Part shown: positions 1 through 7,511 of the stretch, piece by piece
Numbering within the stretch: position 1 is the stretch's first letter
How the letters are laid out: the number at the start of each line of letters is the position of its first letter
Origin: an uncultured Clostridia bacterium
Lineage (GTDB): Bacteria > Bacillota > Clostridia > Christensenellales > Aristaeellaceae
NCBI GenBank assembly: GCA_946409855.1
Contig: CAMJXZ010000060.1
Coordinates: forward strand, 1-12,631
DNA: 12,631 nt
Direction: 5' to 3'
Translations under genes and position numbers: made by a program
Notes under the pieces: generated by a model
The model's input: the letters and a program-made list of their open reading frames with translations, nothing else
Database searches by the model: none
What the model was told of the DNA's origin: nothing

Positions 1-2919
1 GCCGGTGATGACGCCGTCTTCAAAGACCAGGCCTTCAGGCAGCTCCGCGGTGTAGGTGATGGGAGAGTAGGCGTAATAGGTGTTCAGCGTGGCCACGGGC
101 AGTTTCTCGGAGGTGTAAGCCTCACCGGCCTTCGCGTTGGCCAGCTTGAACTCGACTTCCTCGTCGTCGATCTCCACGGTCGTGCTCAGGCGGACCTTGG
201 CGCCCTGCGGGATCTGCATGGCGTTGGAATTGGCCACCATGTACAGGATGTGCTTGGCGGTGTTCTGCATGCAGTACAGGGTGATGTTGCGGGCGTCGTC
301 GGGCATGGCCAGGATGGTGTCCTTATCCAGGAAGACGCCGAAGTTCAGGCCATAGACGAAGGCGTCCAGCATCATGTCGGAGCCGGCCTTGATCAGCTGG
401 TAGGCGTTGCAGGCCCAGTACAGGGTGATGTCGGTGACGACCGCGCCCTTAAAGCCCCACTCGTCGCGGGTGATCTGCTGGTTGATGGCGTAGCTGCCGC
501 CGCACCAGGTCTTGCCGATGCGGGTGAAGGAACCCATGGCGAAGCGGGCGCCGCCCTTTTCAACGGCTTCCTGATAGCCCTTGAGGTAGATTTCACGGGC
601 GGTCTGCTCGGTCATCCAGGCAGCCAGACCGTCGTTGGGGGAACCGGAGCCGATGCCGCCCATGCGGTAGGTCATCGCGCCGCCGCCGTCGTTGTGGAAG
701 GCGAAGTGCTTGAGGGTCACGTAGCAGCCCTTCGTAAGCGCGCCCTGGCTCAGATAATTGGCCATGGTGCCGGTCAGGTACGGGTCTTCGGAATAGTACT
801 CGGTGGCGCGGCTGTCAAAGGGAGAACGGTGGATGTTCATGCCCGGGCCGTACCAGCCGGTGTAGGAGTACACGATGCCGCTGGGCACGGTGGAGTTGCC
901 CCAGATGCCCTGGTCGCCGATGATGACGCCCATGCGGTAGAGCAGGTCCTTGTTGAAGGTGGCGGCGATCATGGGCTCGGAGGCGAAGTAGTTGAAGCGG
1001 TCGTTGGTATCGGTGTAGTTGCCGGTCCAGCCCTTCGGGCCGTCGGTGTCGCGGGAATAGGGCTTGCCGATGTAGGGCACGGCGCGGCTGTTGAAGCCGC
1101 CGAAGTTGACCAGCTCGATCAGCTCGTCGATGGTCAGCTGCTCGGCCAGCTCCTGGAAGCGGGGATCATCCGCCGGGGCGCCCACCAGGTCGGCCAGCGT
1201 GATGGCATAGGCGACCCCCTCGCGGGCAGCGGCGTCCGCCACCTTGACCTCGCCGATGGCGGCGGCGTCGTAGTAGGCGTTGAACTTGGCGTCGTCATAG
1301 GCGTACGTCGCGTATTCTTCGGCGGTGATTTCCTTGGTCTCTTCGTAGGCGCCGGGCATGGTGCCGGCAAAGTCGGCGCGGCTCAGGAGGGTGTAGCCCT
1401 CGGCCGCAAAGCCTTCGGTCACGTCGTCCAGAACGTTGGTGATCGCGGCGCCGCCCCTGGACTCGGTGCACAGCTGCTTTTCAGCCACGTTGTAGATGAA
1501 CTCGGTGTCGTTGGGATACCAGCCGAAGTGCGCGCAGCCGGCGATCTTCACGCCGTAGGCGCCGGCGTCCAGCACGTAGGTCCTGTCGGTCACGTTGTCG
1601 TAGGACGCCATGTCCCTGACCTTGATGGCGACCTGCACGGTGTCGCTCTCGCCGGGCTGGAGCAGCTTCGTCTTGGCGAAGTCGCCCAAGACGACGTAGG
1701 ACTTTTCGATGACGGTTTCGTTGCCGGTGGCCTCGGTGCCGTAGGGCGCGGTGTAGTACAGCTGCACCACGTCTTTGCCGGCGGCATCGCCGATGTTGGT
1801 GACCTTCACGTCGAAGACCAGCTCGTCATCCTTCGTGACGGCGGATTCGGCGGCGGTGGCGGGGGTGATTTCCCAGTCGAAGTTGGTGTAGCTCATGCCG
1901 GAGCCGAAGGGATAAACCACATTCTCGCCGAACCAGTTTTCGTTGCCGGCCTTGGCTTCTTCAAAGGCGCGGGTCTCGTAATAGCGGTAGCCCACGTAGA
2001 TGCCTTCTTCATAGCCGACTTCCCAGGTGTTGACCTTCTGGCCGTCCACGGTGAACTGGGTGTAGCCGGTCTTGGTGCCGGCACCGTCCACGGAGTGGGC
2101 GTCGGAAGCGGTCATGACGTTGAAGTTCATGTAGGAGGGGTTCTTGGTCAGGTCGGCCGCCCAGGTGTCGACGGTGCGGCCGGAGGGAGTCACGTCGCCG
2201 CAGAGCAGCGGGCCTACGGCGCCGAAGCCGTTGTCACCGCCCTCGCCGATATTGAGGATGGCGTCTACCTTCTCATTGTCCTGCAGGGCCTTCATTTCCA
2301 TAACGGAAACGTTGTTGATCAGGACGATGACCTTGTCAAAGTTCTCGGCGCAGTAGTCGATCATCGCCAGCTGGACGGAATCGAACTGCAGGGCGTGGGT
2401 GGCCTTGGGGTCGTTCCCGGCGCGCAGGACGATGACCGCCGCGTCGCCGTACTCGGCGAAGGAGGGCTTCCAGTAGGGATAGACCGCGGCGTAGGCAGGC
2501 GCCAGCGCCCAGTCCGAATTGCCCACCGGCAGGATCCCGGCGTAGGTCTCTTCCAGGGCGGGGTTCAGTTCAAACCCGGCGTCCTTGAGGCTGGAGACCA
2601 CGTTCGCCTGCGCGATGGCCGCGCCCGCGGAAGCGTCGCCGCCGTTCATGCTGGCGCCGGCGTTGGGATTGTACGCCGCGTAGCCAAACAGGGAGATCTT
2701 CGCGCCCTTTTGCAGGGGCAGCGCGCCGTCGTTGTTCTTGAACAGGATCGCGCCTTCCTGGGCGATTTCCAGGTTCAGGGCCAGACCGGCCTGCAGGGCT
2801 TCTGCCTTGCTGGCGTAGTCGGAGGTGAAGTAGACCGGCGTCTCGGCGAAGGCGGGGACGGCCAGCATGGACATCACCAGCGCCAGACACAGGGCGAAGG
2901 ACAGGGTTTTCTTTGCCAT
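1..2919 (-). CDS. Secreted GH3 family beta-glucosidase-type glycoside hydrolase with swapped domain order (C-terminus beyond window)
   Basis: An open frame of 973 codons runs off the left edge. The ATG at 2919 is chosen because AAGGAGG lies 6 bases upstream; an in-frame ATG at 2925 touches that site. Residues 1-25 form a signal peptide (basic MAKK start, hydrophobic core, AFA before the cut). The GH3 C-terminal-type domain comes first (about 45-350, including EGAILFKNNDGALPL and YPFGSGMSYT), then a fibronectin-III-like domain (about 362-465), then the GH3 barrel (about 580-900). In the barrel, K737-H738 match the conserved KHF motif, and D830 in GFKGAVVTDI sits at the catalytic nucleophile position. 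Residues from about 905 begin an Ig-like module (LPEGLVFEDGVITG). Family knowledge: GH3 enzymes remove terminal beta-linked glucose or xylose, and this inverted order is known in rumen clostridia. The sugar substrate is not determined. It has its own promoter, so it is probably monocistronic or first in its operon. Confidence 0.9.
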   Translation of the reverse strand, partial: MAKKTLSFALCLALVMSMLAVPAFAETPVYFTSDYASKAEALQAGLALNLEIAQEGAILFKNNDGALPLQKGAKISLFGYAAYNPNAGASMNGGDASAGAAIAQANVVSSLKDAGFELNPALEETYAGILPVGNSDWALAPAYAAVYPYWKPSFAEYGDAAVIVLRAGNDPKATHALQFDSVQLAMIDYCAENFDKVIVLINNVSVMEMKALQDNEKVDAILNIGEGGDNGFGAVGPLLCGDVTPSGRTVDTWAADLTKNPSYMNFNVMTASDAHSVDGAGTKTGYTQFTVDGQKVNTWEVGYEEGIYVGYRYYETRAFEEAKAGNENWFGENVVYPFGSGMSYTNFDWEITPATAAESAVTKDDELVFDVKVTNIGDAAGKDVVQLYYTAPYGTEATGNETVIEKSYVVLGDFAKTKLLQPGESDTVQVAIKVRDMASYDNVTDRTYVLDAGAYGVKIAGCAHFGWYPNDTEFIYNVAEKQLCTESRGGAAITNVLDDVTEGFAAEGYTLLSRADFAGTMPGAYEETKEITAEEYATYAYDDAKFNAYYDAAAIGEVKVADAAAREGVAYAITLADLVGAPADDPRFQELAEQLTIDELIELVNFGGFNSRAVPYIGKPYSRDTDGPKGWTGNYTDTNDRFNYFASEPMIAATFNKDLLYRMGVIIGDQGIWGNSTVPSGIVYSYTGWYGPGMNIHRSPFDSRATEYYSEDPYLTGTMANYLSQGALTKGCYVTLKHFAFHNDGGGAMTYRMGGIGSGSPNDGLAAWMTEQTAREIYLKGYQEAVEKGGARFAMGSFTRIGKTWCGGSYAINQQITRDEWGFKGAVVTDITLYWACNAYQLIKAGSDMMLDAFVYGLNFGVFLDKDTILAMPDDARNITLYCMQNTAKHILYMVANSNAMQIPQGAKVRLSTTVEIDDEEVEFKLANAKAGEAYTSEKLPVATLNTYYAYSPITYTAELPEGLVFEDGVITG

Positions 2920-2925
2920 AAACAT

Positions 2926-2932
2926 CCTCCTT
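2926..2932 (-). promoter_or_regulatory. Ribosome binding site of the GH3 gene
   Basis: The minus strand reads AAGGAGG with 6 bases to the ATG at 2919. This decides the start over the ATG at 2925, which directly abuts the site. Confidence 0.85.
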
Positions 2933-2976
2933 ACAATATGCTGTTCCGGTTCAAAATAGGAACAAATGACATTCTT

Positions 2977-3005
2977 ATTATACAGAAACGCCCGTTCTTT
3001 GTCAA
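2977..3005 (-). promoter_or_regulatory. SigA-type promoter of the GH3 gene
   Basis: On the minus strand a perfect TTGACA (3005-3000) is separated by 17 bases from a perfect TATAAT (2982-2977). Transcription should start near 2970, giving a leader of about 50 bases. The promoter lies just downstream of the terminator that ends the previous gene. Confidence 0.9.
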
Positions 3006-3033
3006 TGATGTTAAAATTTATACCAATCAATAC

Positions 3034-3060
3034 AAAAAGCACGGCGCAAATGTGCCGTGC
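3034..3060 (-). terminator. Rho-independent terminator downstream of the GH-like gene
   Basis: On the minus strand GCACGGC (3060-3054) pairs with GCCGTGC (3045-3039) across a short loop that can close further. Five T follow at 3038-3034. It insulates the GH3 promoter from the gene ending at 3315. The plus strand has no T-run after the stem, so it is one-directional. Confidence 0.8.
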
Positions 3061-3154
3061 CTGACGTATTTATCCCATATATCAGGACAACTGACCGGTC
3101 TTCCACGCGGATCGGACAAGCGCCGGTCTCCGGAAGGAAGAATCCGGAGGCTTC

Positions 3155-3210
3155 CCCCTGATTAAAAAACCGATAAAAACCCGATGGAAATCCGCAGCGG
3201 GGATCAGGGG
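3155..3210. repeat. Spaced inverted repeat in the 3' region of the GH-like gene
   Basis: CCCCTGAT at 3155-3162 is the reverse complement of ATCAGGGG at 3203-3210. The spacer contains two short direct repeats that read ATCGG plus a T-run on the minus strand. It could be part of the 3' untranslated region of the upstream gene, or a second weak terminator. No gene is visible in 2920-3314. Confidence 0.35.
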
Positions 3211-3230
3211 CCGGGCTTCCCCGTCCGCTT

Positions 3231-3309
3231 CGCTGCGCCACCGGGGCCTGCCGGCCCGTCCTCGCTGAAAACAGCGCACCGTTCTGTTTTCCGGGCGCCG
3301 CGCCCCCCT
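3231..3309. repeat. Dispersed GAAAAC/GTTTTC palindromic repeat, copy 1
   Basis: This stretch shares most of its length with 10271-10345, including GGGGCCTGCCGGCCCGTCCT, then CGCTGAAAACAG and CTGTTTTCCGG. The outer stem GAAAACAG/CTGTTTTC (3267-3291) pairs over 8 bp, but the inner arms are largely unpaired in this copy. It lies directly after the GH-like stop codon at 3315. Confidence 0.65.
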
Positions 3310-3314
3310 CCGGC

Positions 3315-5063
3315 TCACCGGAGGATCTGATACAGCACAAACCTTCCTGGCTCCGCCTCCAGCTCGAAAACAGCTTCCTCCCCGCAGGTATACAGCGGCT
3401 GGATCTCCCCGGGCTTCCCGGGGATTGTAAGCGCCTTCGCGCCGCTTGCGTGCAGGCGGACCGTTTCCCGCTGGACGCCTTCCATCACGTAAGGGTAGAG
3501 GATCAGGCTGTCGTTGTCATAGGGAAAGAGGCTGATGCGGGCCGGGCCCTCCAGCCACACGCCGCCCACGGGGAACGCCTGGCGGATGCGGCTGAGCACC
3601 TCGGACGGGAAGGCGTAGAAATCCGGGAAGGCGTCCGGCACGGCCAGCGTCCACAGATGCCCGTCGCAGTAATCGTCCCTGAGCAGGATCCCGTAGCTTT
3701 CCTCTTCGTGGGCCGCCTTGACCACCGCCCAGGTGGCGTTGTTGCGGAACTCGGCCACCGGCAGGTTAACGGGCTTCACCCCCCGGGGGAACAGGCAGCG
3801 GTGCCGGCCGCGGGCTTCCTCCACGCGGTAGCGGTCGGCGGTGACCGTGCGGCCCCGCAGGCGGACGGAGGTCATGCGCTCCAGGCCCCTGCCCCGGACG
3901 GCGTCCGCAAAGCCGGTGGTGATGATGGCGTCTCCCCCGGTCCGGCGCAGCCAGTCCTCCAGCTTGTCCACGACGTTTTCGTCAAAGGCAGAGGAGCGGG
4001 TCAGCAGGATCTGTTTTGCGTCCGCGGGGAAATAGGGGGTGCAGACCACCGGCAGGCCGCACATGCCCAGAAAATCCTGCACGTTGTCCTCGCCCTGACA
4101 GTTGTCCGGCAGGTAGCAGAAAATCCCCCGGGGCTTTCCGGCGTGGTCCAGCAGGGCGTCCAGCTTGTCCAGCTGATAGCCCAGGGCCGGGGTGTACATA
4201 TGGTCCGCCATGGACTGGAAGCAGAAAACCATCAGCTCCTGCGGCCGGGAGAAGGCGGTCAGGTAGGCCTGCTCCAGGTAATGCTCGGTCACATGGGTAT
4301 CGAAATTGTCAAACCAGCCGCCGCCGTTGTGCCCCGGCCACATGTTTTCCATGTAGGTCATCAGGGAATAGCTCAGGTACCGGGGCAGGTGCTGGTCGGT
4401 GGTCACCGGGTCGCGGGTCTCAGTGCCGGTGTAGATCCGGTCGAACATCTCCCGCTGGTCCGCGGGGTTGTAGCCGGTTTCCTGGTAGCTCTCCGCCCAG
4501 TTGGGGTATTTGATGGTGATTTTGCACCGCGGGTTGACCGCCTTGGCCGGAGCGATGATGTCCTCCCGGCTGACCTGCTTCATCAGGTCCAGCCGGTAGG
4601 CCTGCCAGCTGCCGTCCCGGATGCCGTGGAGGGCGTTGAACGCTTCCCTGCCCCGGACGCAGTCTTCGCACATGCAGTTGGTGAAAAAGAAATCGTCCAG
4701 GATGAACTCGTCAAAGTGCCGGGCGGTAAAGGCGCTGACCTCCCGGAGCCTTGCGCGCATCGCGGGGTCGTTGTAGCACAGTGTGTCAAAGAGCCGGGCC
4801 TTGAGCTTGGCGCCCTCCGGGGTGCGCATCACGGTGGTGATGCCGCCGGCTGTCCGGATGCCCCGGGCCTCGAAGGCCTGCTTGACCATCTCGACCTGCT
4901 CATGGGACGCCTGCACGGCCCGCCAGGGCTCCACGTACACCTTGTCCAGCCGAAGGTGCCGGGTCACAAAATCCAGCTGCTTTTCCAGCTCCTCCTCCGT
5001 GATGTTCGCAGTGGCCTGGGCGACGAAATAGGTCGCCAGGGTGAAATTGCGGTAGTTGCCCAT
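3315..5063 (-). CDS. Glycoside-hydrolase-like cytoplasmic protein of unassigned family (582 aa)
   Basis: The start is the ATG at 5063, with AGGGAAGGAA 7 bases upstream. A longer in-frame ATG at 5171 lies between the -35 and -10 boxes of the promoter and is rejected. No signal peptide or membrane segment is seen, so it is probably cytoplasmic. Residues 1 to about 300 look like an alpha/beta barrel, with ILDDFFFTNCMCEDC at 121-135 holding D123/D124 and a C130-x-C-x2-C cluster that could bind a metal. Residues about 310-440 (GIFCYLPDN, VVCTPYF, DAIITTGFAD) resemble the amidotransferase-like trimerisation domain of beta-galactosidase-type enzymes. Residues 450-582 look like beta sandwich. I infer an intracellular enzyme acting on a sugar or oligosaccharide and cannot name the family or catalytic residues. 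It is monocistronic, with its own promoter and terminator. Confidence 0.75.
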   Translation of the reverse strand: MGNYRNFTLATYFVAQATANITEEELEKQLDFVTRHLRLDKVYVEPWRAVQASHEQVEMVKQAFEARGIRTAGGITTVMRTPEGAKLKARLFDTLCYNDPAMRARLREVSAFTARHFDEFILDDFFFTNCMCEDCVRGREAFNALHGIRDGSWQAYRLDLMKQVSREDIIAPAKAVNPRCKITIKYPNWAESYQETGYNPADQREMFDRIYTGTETRDPVTTDQHLPRYLSYSLMTYMENMWPGHNGGGWFDNFDTHVTEHYLEQAYLTAFSRPQELMVFCFQSMADHMYTPALGYQLDKLDALLDHAGKPRGIFCYLPDNCQGEDNVQDFLGMCGLPVVCTPYFPADAKQILLTRSSAFDENVVDKLEDWLRRTGGDAIITTGFADAVRGRGLERMTSVRLRGRTVTADRYRVEEARGRHRCLFPRGVKPVNLPVAEFRNNATWAVVKAAHEEESYGILLRDDYCDGHLWTLAVPDAFPDFYAFPSEVLSRIRQAFPVGGVWLEGPARISLFPYDNDSLILYPYVMEGVQRETVRLHASGAKALTIPGKPGEIQPLYTCGEEAVFELEAEPGRFVLYQILR

Positions 5064-5149
5064 ACGTTCGTTCCTTCCCTTTCTCTCGTGCTGATCCGGT
5101 CTGTCATCCGGTCCGTGTATCTTTTTCTGATCCGCCCGACGCTGCCTGT

Positions 5150-5178
5150 ATAGTATAGGAGGTTTTCCCATCTGTCAA
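5150..5178 (-). promoter_or_regulatory. SigA-type promoter of the GH-like gene
   Basis: The minus strand has a perfect TTGACA (5178-5173) followed by TATACTAT (5157-5150). The -10 is either TATACT with a 15-base spacer or TACTAT with a 17-base spacer. The leader would be about 80 bases long. Its position rules out the longer ORF start at 5171. Confidence 0.75.
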
Positions 5179-5359
5179 GCCAGGCGCGAAAGAGGATAAA
5201 AAATCAGCAGCGCCTCTCCCTCAGGGGGGAAAAAAGGGTTCTTCCCGTTTTTTCCGGAAGGGACGGAACCGGATCCGGGGCCGAAGAGCCTTCGCGGGGC
5301 CGGGCCTGCGGTGCCCGGGACCGGAATCAACGCGGATGATACCCACGGGGCGGGCAATC
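5179..5359. other. Intergenic stretch without a gene
   Basis: I see no supportable gene here. The one notable structure is a hairpin at 5228-5255 in which GGAAAAAAGGG pairs with CCC(G)TTTTTTCC around TTCTT. Its A and T flanks could make it a weak bidirectional terminator, but its GC core is only three pairs. A 72-aa minus-strand ORF overlaps the terminator and has no family signature. Confidence 0.4.
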
Positions 5360-5405
5360 GAAAAGGCCGGAAAGAATGTGAAGACAATCTCATTCCTTCC
5401 GGCCT
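5360..5405 (-). terminator. Rho-independent terminator of the MoxR operon
   Basis: On the minus strand a 15-bp stem (5405-5391 with 5378-5364, one G-U pair) closes a 12-base loop and is followed by TTTT at 5364-5361. It lies 130 bases past the stop of the ECF S component and marks the end of the five-gene operon. The plus strand shows a mismatch in the stem and no T-run, so it acts in the minus direction. The 129 bases from 5406 to 5534 hold nothing else I recognise. Confidence 0.8.
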
Positions 5406-5534
5406 GTTATCACACTGTTTTCCATGGTTCGTCCGATCCGTCGTCTCTCGGGCCGGGATGCGCTATTCCCCCATCCTCTGCTCCCGGAAGCTCCTCTGTT
5501 CCGTCCCCGCCGCGCGCCCGGAGGGGCCGCTCCG

Positions 5535-6089
5535 TCATTCCCGGTTGAGGGACAGCCCCGCCGCCTCAAAGATCATCACCAGCACCGGCACCAGGACCAG
5601 CTGCAATATGATGCCCGGGACGGCGCCTGTGAAGGCCCCCGTCAGGAAAGCGGCCATCGTGAAGCCGCCGCCCGACAGGCCGGAAAGCGCCAGCCGGACC
5701 AGCCCCCAGACCGCGCGTCCCAAAAGCATCGAGACGATCAGGATCACGTAGATCATCCATATCTTCTTCGGCAGCTTCCCGCGCAGGAATCCGGTCAGCC
5801 CGCCGTAGACCGCCAGCTCAAAGGCCATCGCCACGGCCCCGGGGAACATGGCCGGCATCCCGAACAGCACGGACCTGAACAGCGGCGCGACGAAGCCCAC
5901 CGCCATCCCCCACAGCCCGCCGCAGACAAACCCGCACAAAAGCACCGGCAGGTGCATGGGGGACAGCATCTGCCCGATCTGCGGGATCTGGCCGGTGATG
6001 AAGGGCAGTACCATCGCCAGCGCCAGGTACAGCGCCGCGTAGGTCATTTTGAGAACCCTGAGGGCCCGTTTTTTTCCGGTTGCGCTCAT
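5535..6089 (-). CDS. ECF transporter S component (substrate-binding membrane subunit), 184 aa
   Basis: This is a small hydrophobic protein with about five or six membrane segments after a basic N-terminus (KKRALRVLK). Length and layout fit the S components of energy-coupling factor vitamin transporters (the ECF_trnsprt superfamily). A19-L-Y-L-A23 in the first segment matches the AxxxA motif through which S components contact EcfT. No EcfA ATPase or EcfT is encoded in the window, so it probably shares a housekeeping energising module (group II arrangement). The ATG lies 4 bases after the DUF3842 stop, with only a poor ribosome site, which suggests translational coupling. It is the last gene of the operon. 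The substrate cannot be read from sequence; the binding-protein-like lipoprotein in the same operon hints at a cofactor or its precursor, but that is inference. Confidence 0.8.
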   Translation of the reverse strand: MSATGKKRALRVLKMTYAALYLALAMVLPFITGQIPQIGQMLSPMHLPVLLCGFVCGGLWGMAVGFVAPLFRSVLFGMPAMFPGAVAMAFELAVYGGLTGFLRGKLPKKIWMIYVILIVSMLLGRAVWGLVRLALSGLSGGGFTMAAFLTGAFTGAVPGIILQLVLVPVLVMIFEAAGLSLNRE

Positions 6090-6093
6090 GGCT

Positions 6094-6507
6094 TTATTTC
6101 TTCTCCGTCAGCTGCCGGATATGGTCCATGGCGTCCTCCAGGATCGCCGCGGAGCCCCGGACCACCCCCGCCACATAGGTATTGCACAGGTTCATGGGGA
6201 TCAGCACCCGGTACCCCGTGCTGGACGCCACCGCGTTGGCCATCGCCGGGGTAATCTCCCCCAGCATGGCGTCCGCCGTGGCGATGCCGAAGGGGCCCAC
6301 GATGATCTGCGCCGTGCGGCAGGCCACGACGACGGCGTTTTCCCCCGTCGCCAGATGGTCCGCGCAGCCGGCGTTCATCATGTTCTCCGTCGCCAGGCTG
6401 TTGGTGCCCACCGCCGTGATCTCGGCGTCCGGGCAGGTTTTCCGGATGCTTTCCAGGAGCTTGCGGCCCAGCCGGCCGCCCTGACCGTCGATGACCAGGA
6501 TATTCAT
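6094..6507 (-). CDS. DUF3842 family protein, 137 aa
   Basis: The sequence carries the family's recognisable blocks: VIDGQGGRLG (5-14), a glycine-rich Rossmann-like loop; GTNSLAT (34-40); ATGENA (53-58); GPFGIATADAMLGEITPAMA (71-90); and LIPMNLCN (102-109). The function of DUF3842 is unknown to me. The fold looks like a small alpha/beta nucleotide- or metabolite-binding protein. No signal peptide is present, so it is cytoplasmic. The ATG at 6507 has GGAGG 7 bases upstream and overlaps the lipoprotein stop in ATGA, so the two are translationally coupled. The family's usual length matches, with no sign of truncation. Its position next to an S component and a binding-protein-like lipoprotein suggests a role in handling the same ligand. 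Confidence 0.88.
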   Translation of the reverse strand: MNILVIDGQGGRLGRKLLESIRKTCPDAEITAVGTNSLATENMMNAGCADHLATGENAVVVACRTAQIIVGPFGIATADAMLGEITPAMANAVASSTGYRVLIPMNLCNTYVAGVVRGSAAILEDAMDHIRQLTEKK

Positions 6508-7511
6508 CGGTTTTCCTCCGTCTGTGTGTAATAGTATATGCCCGCGGGCACCGCGCCGGCCGCTTCTTCCATGAGCATCCGGAGCGCCTCCGCCGCATCG
6601 ATATCCGCGAACTCCGCCGAATACGCGGTCATGGCCAGCAGGAGCGACGCGGCCAGCTGCCCGTAAGGCGTTTCCGTGAGTTCTTTGGACAATAGCAGGA
6701 CGCGGCGGTTCCGGACCGCGTCGACCGCCGCCCAGCCCGGCCGGGACAAAAGCCCCGCCGTCACCGCCCGGGCCGCCCCGTCCGAAAGCACTTGGCTGCC
6801 CAGGATGTTCTGGTCCACCGTCTTGACGATCACCCCCGGGTCCTTCCGGACCACCCAGCCGTCGTCCACCCGCAGGTTTTCGGGCAGGAGCCTGGCGGAC
6901 ACGTCGTAAACGCCCGCGTCCAGGATCAGCCGGTGCTCGGGAGCGGTCTTGTGGACGGTCACGTGATCCTGCTCCGTCTCCCAGTAGGCGTTCAGCCGCT
7001 TGCACTCAAAAAGGGCGCCTGTCCGCTCTTTCAGCAGCACGGTAAAATAGGTCGCGGCGGAGTCCGCCGCTTCGGCTTCCCCGCTGACGCCCATCCGCTC
7101 CGTCGCTTCGGCGGGGACCATCCTCCGCGCCGGCTGCTCCGCGTCGTCGTCCAGCAGGGACACGGTCTCCCCCGCTTCCCCGTCCGGGCGGGGCTTTCCG
7201 TCCCCTTCCCCCGGGCCGTGCACCGCCCGGTCCGTGCCCGGGACAATCTCGGCCGGGGCGTTTTCGTCAAACGTTTTGCGTTCAGCCTCCGGATTTTCCT
7301 GAAAGATGCCGCCGGAGGCACCGTCCCCTGCTTCCGCTTCCCGCGCGGGGTCCGCCGGAATCTCCCCGGTCTTCGCGGCGGCGGTCCCGCTGTCCAAAGT
7401 ATCTCCCCCGTCCCCCTGTCCGGGGATCATCCTCGTCCGGCAGCCGGTCAGCGCCAGCAGGACGCAGAGCAGCAGGCATGGAAGAAGGTGCCGTTTTCCG
7501 CTTCTGTTCAT
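6504..7511 (-). CDS. Lipoprotein with low-complexity linker and a half FecB/TroA-like binding domain (335 aa)
   Basis: The ATG at 7511 is preferred because it forms an ATGA overlap with the upstream stop; a GTG at 7523 in the same frame has no properly spaced ribosome site. Residues 1-23 form a lipoprotein signal and LTGC (21-24) is the lipobox, so the protein should be anchored on the outer face of the membrane by C24. Residues 25 to about 150 are rich in Glu, Asp, Gly, Pro and Ala and look unstructured. Residues about 150-322 resemble the C-terminal lobe of class III periplasmic binding proteins (DAGVYDVSARLL, then DPGVIVKT, SRPGWAAVDAVRNRRVLLL and a final helix). The N-terminal lobe seems to be absent. 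I infer a surface ligand-binding or partner-binding role in the operon. It could also be a degenerate binding protein. Confidence 0.72.
   Translation of the reverse strand: MNRSGKRHLLPCLLLCVLLALTGCRTRMIPGQGDGGDTLDSGTAAAKTGEIPADPAREAEAGDGASGGIFQENPEAERKTFDENAPAEIVPGTDRAVHGPGEGDGKPRPDGEAGETVSLLDDDAEQPARRMVPAEATERMGVSGEAEAADSAATYFTVLLKERTGALFECKRLNAYWETEQDHVTVHKTAPEHRLILDAGVYDVSARLLPENLRVDDGWVVRKDPGVIVKTVDQNILGSQVLSDGAARAVTAGLLSRPGWAAVDAVRNRRVLLLSKELTETPYGQLAASLLLAMTAYSAEFADIDAAEALRMLMEEAAGAVPAGIYYYTQTEENR

Noticed and set aside
250..3165. A 971-codon plus-strand open frame opposite the GH3 gene, and similar long plus-strand frames at 3450-5153, 5424-6254, 6792-7646, 9052-10002 and 10507-11829
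   Set aside because: They are antisense to genes with clear domains, read as Val/Gly/Ala/His-rich sequence without motifs, and are expected from strong G+C bias at third codon positions. None has a convincing promoter or ribosome site.
3011..3340. Small minus-strand ORFs (109 and 78 aa) between the GH3 and GH-like genes
   Set aside because: They cross the terminator and a dispersed repeat, overlap the GH-like stop and show no family motif.
5064..5171. N-terminal extension of the GH-like protein to an ATG at 5171
   Set aside because: That ATG lies between the -35 and -10 boxes of the gene's own promoter, and the extension is low-complexity and charged. The ATG at 5063 has a ribosome site.
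5228..5255. Bidirectional terminator between the GH-like promoter and the operon terminator
   Set aside because: The A/T flanks are suggestive, but the GC core is only three pairs with a bulge, so it is too weak to call.
6049..7005. Alternative minus-strand frames over DUF3842 and the lipoprotein that might indicate a frameshift fusion
   Set aside because: The 303-aa frame is just DUF3842 with an upstream out-of-gene extension. The lipoprotein frame is intact, with a lipobox and an ATGA junction, so no frameshift is needed.
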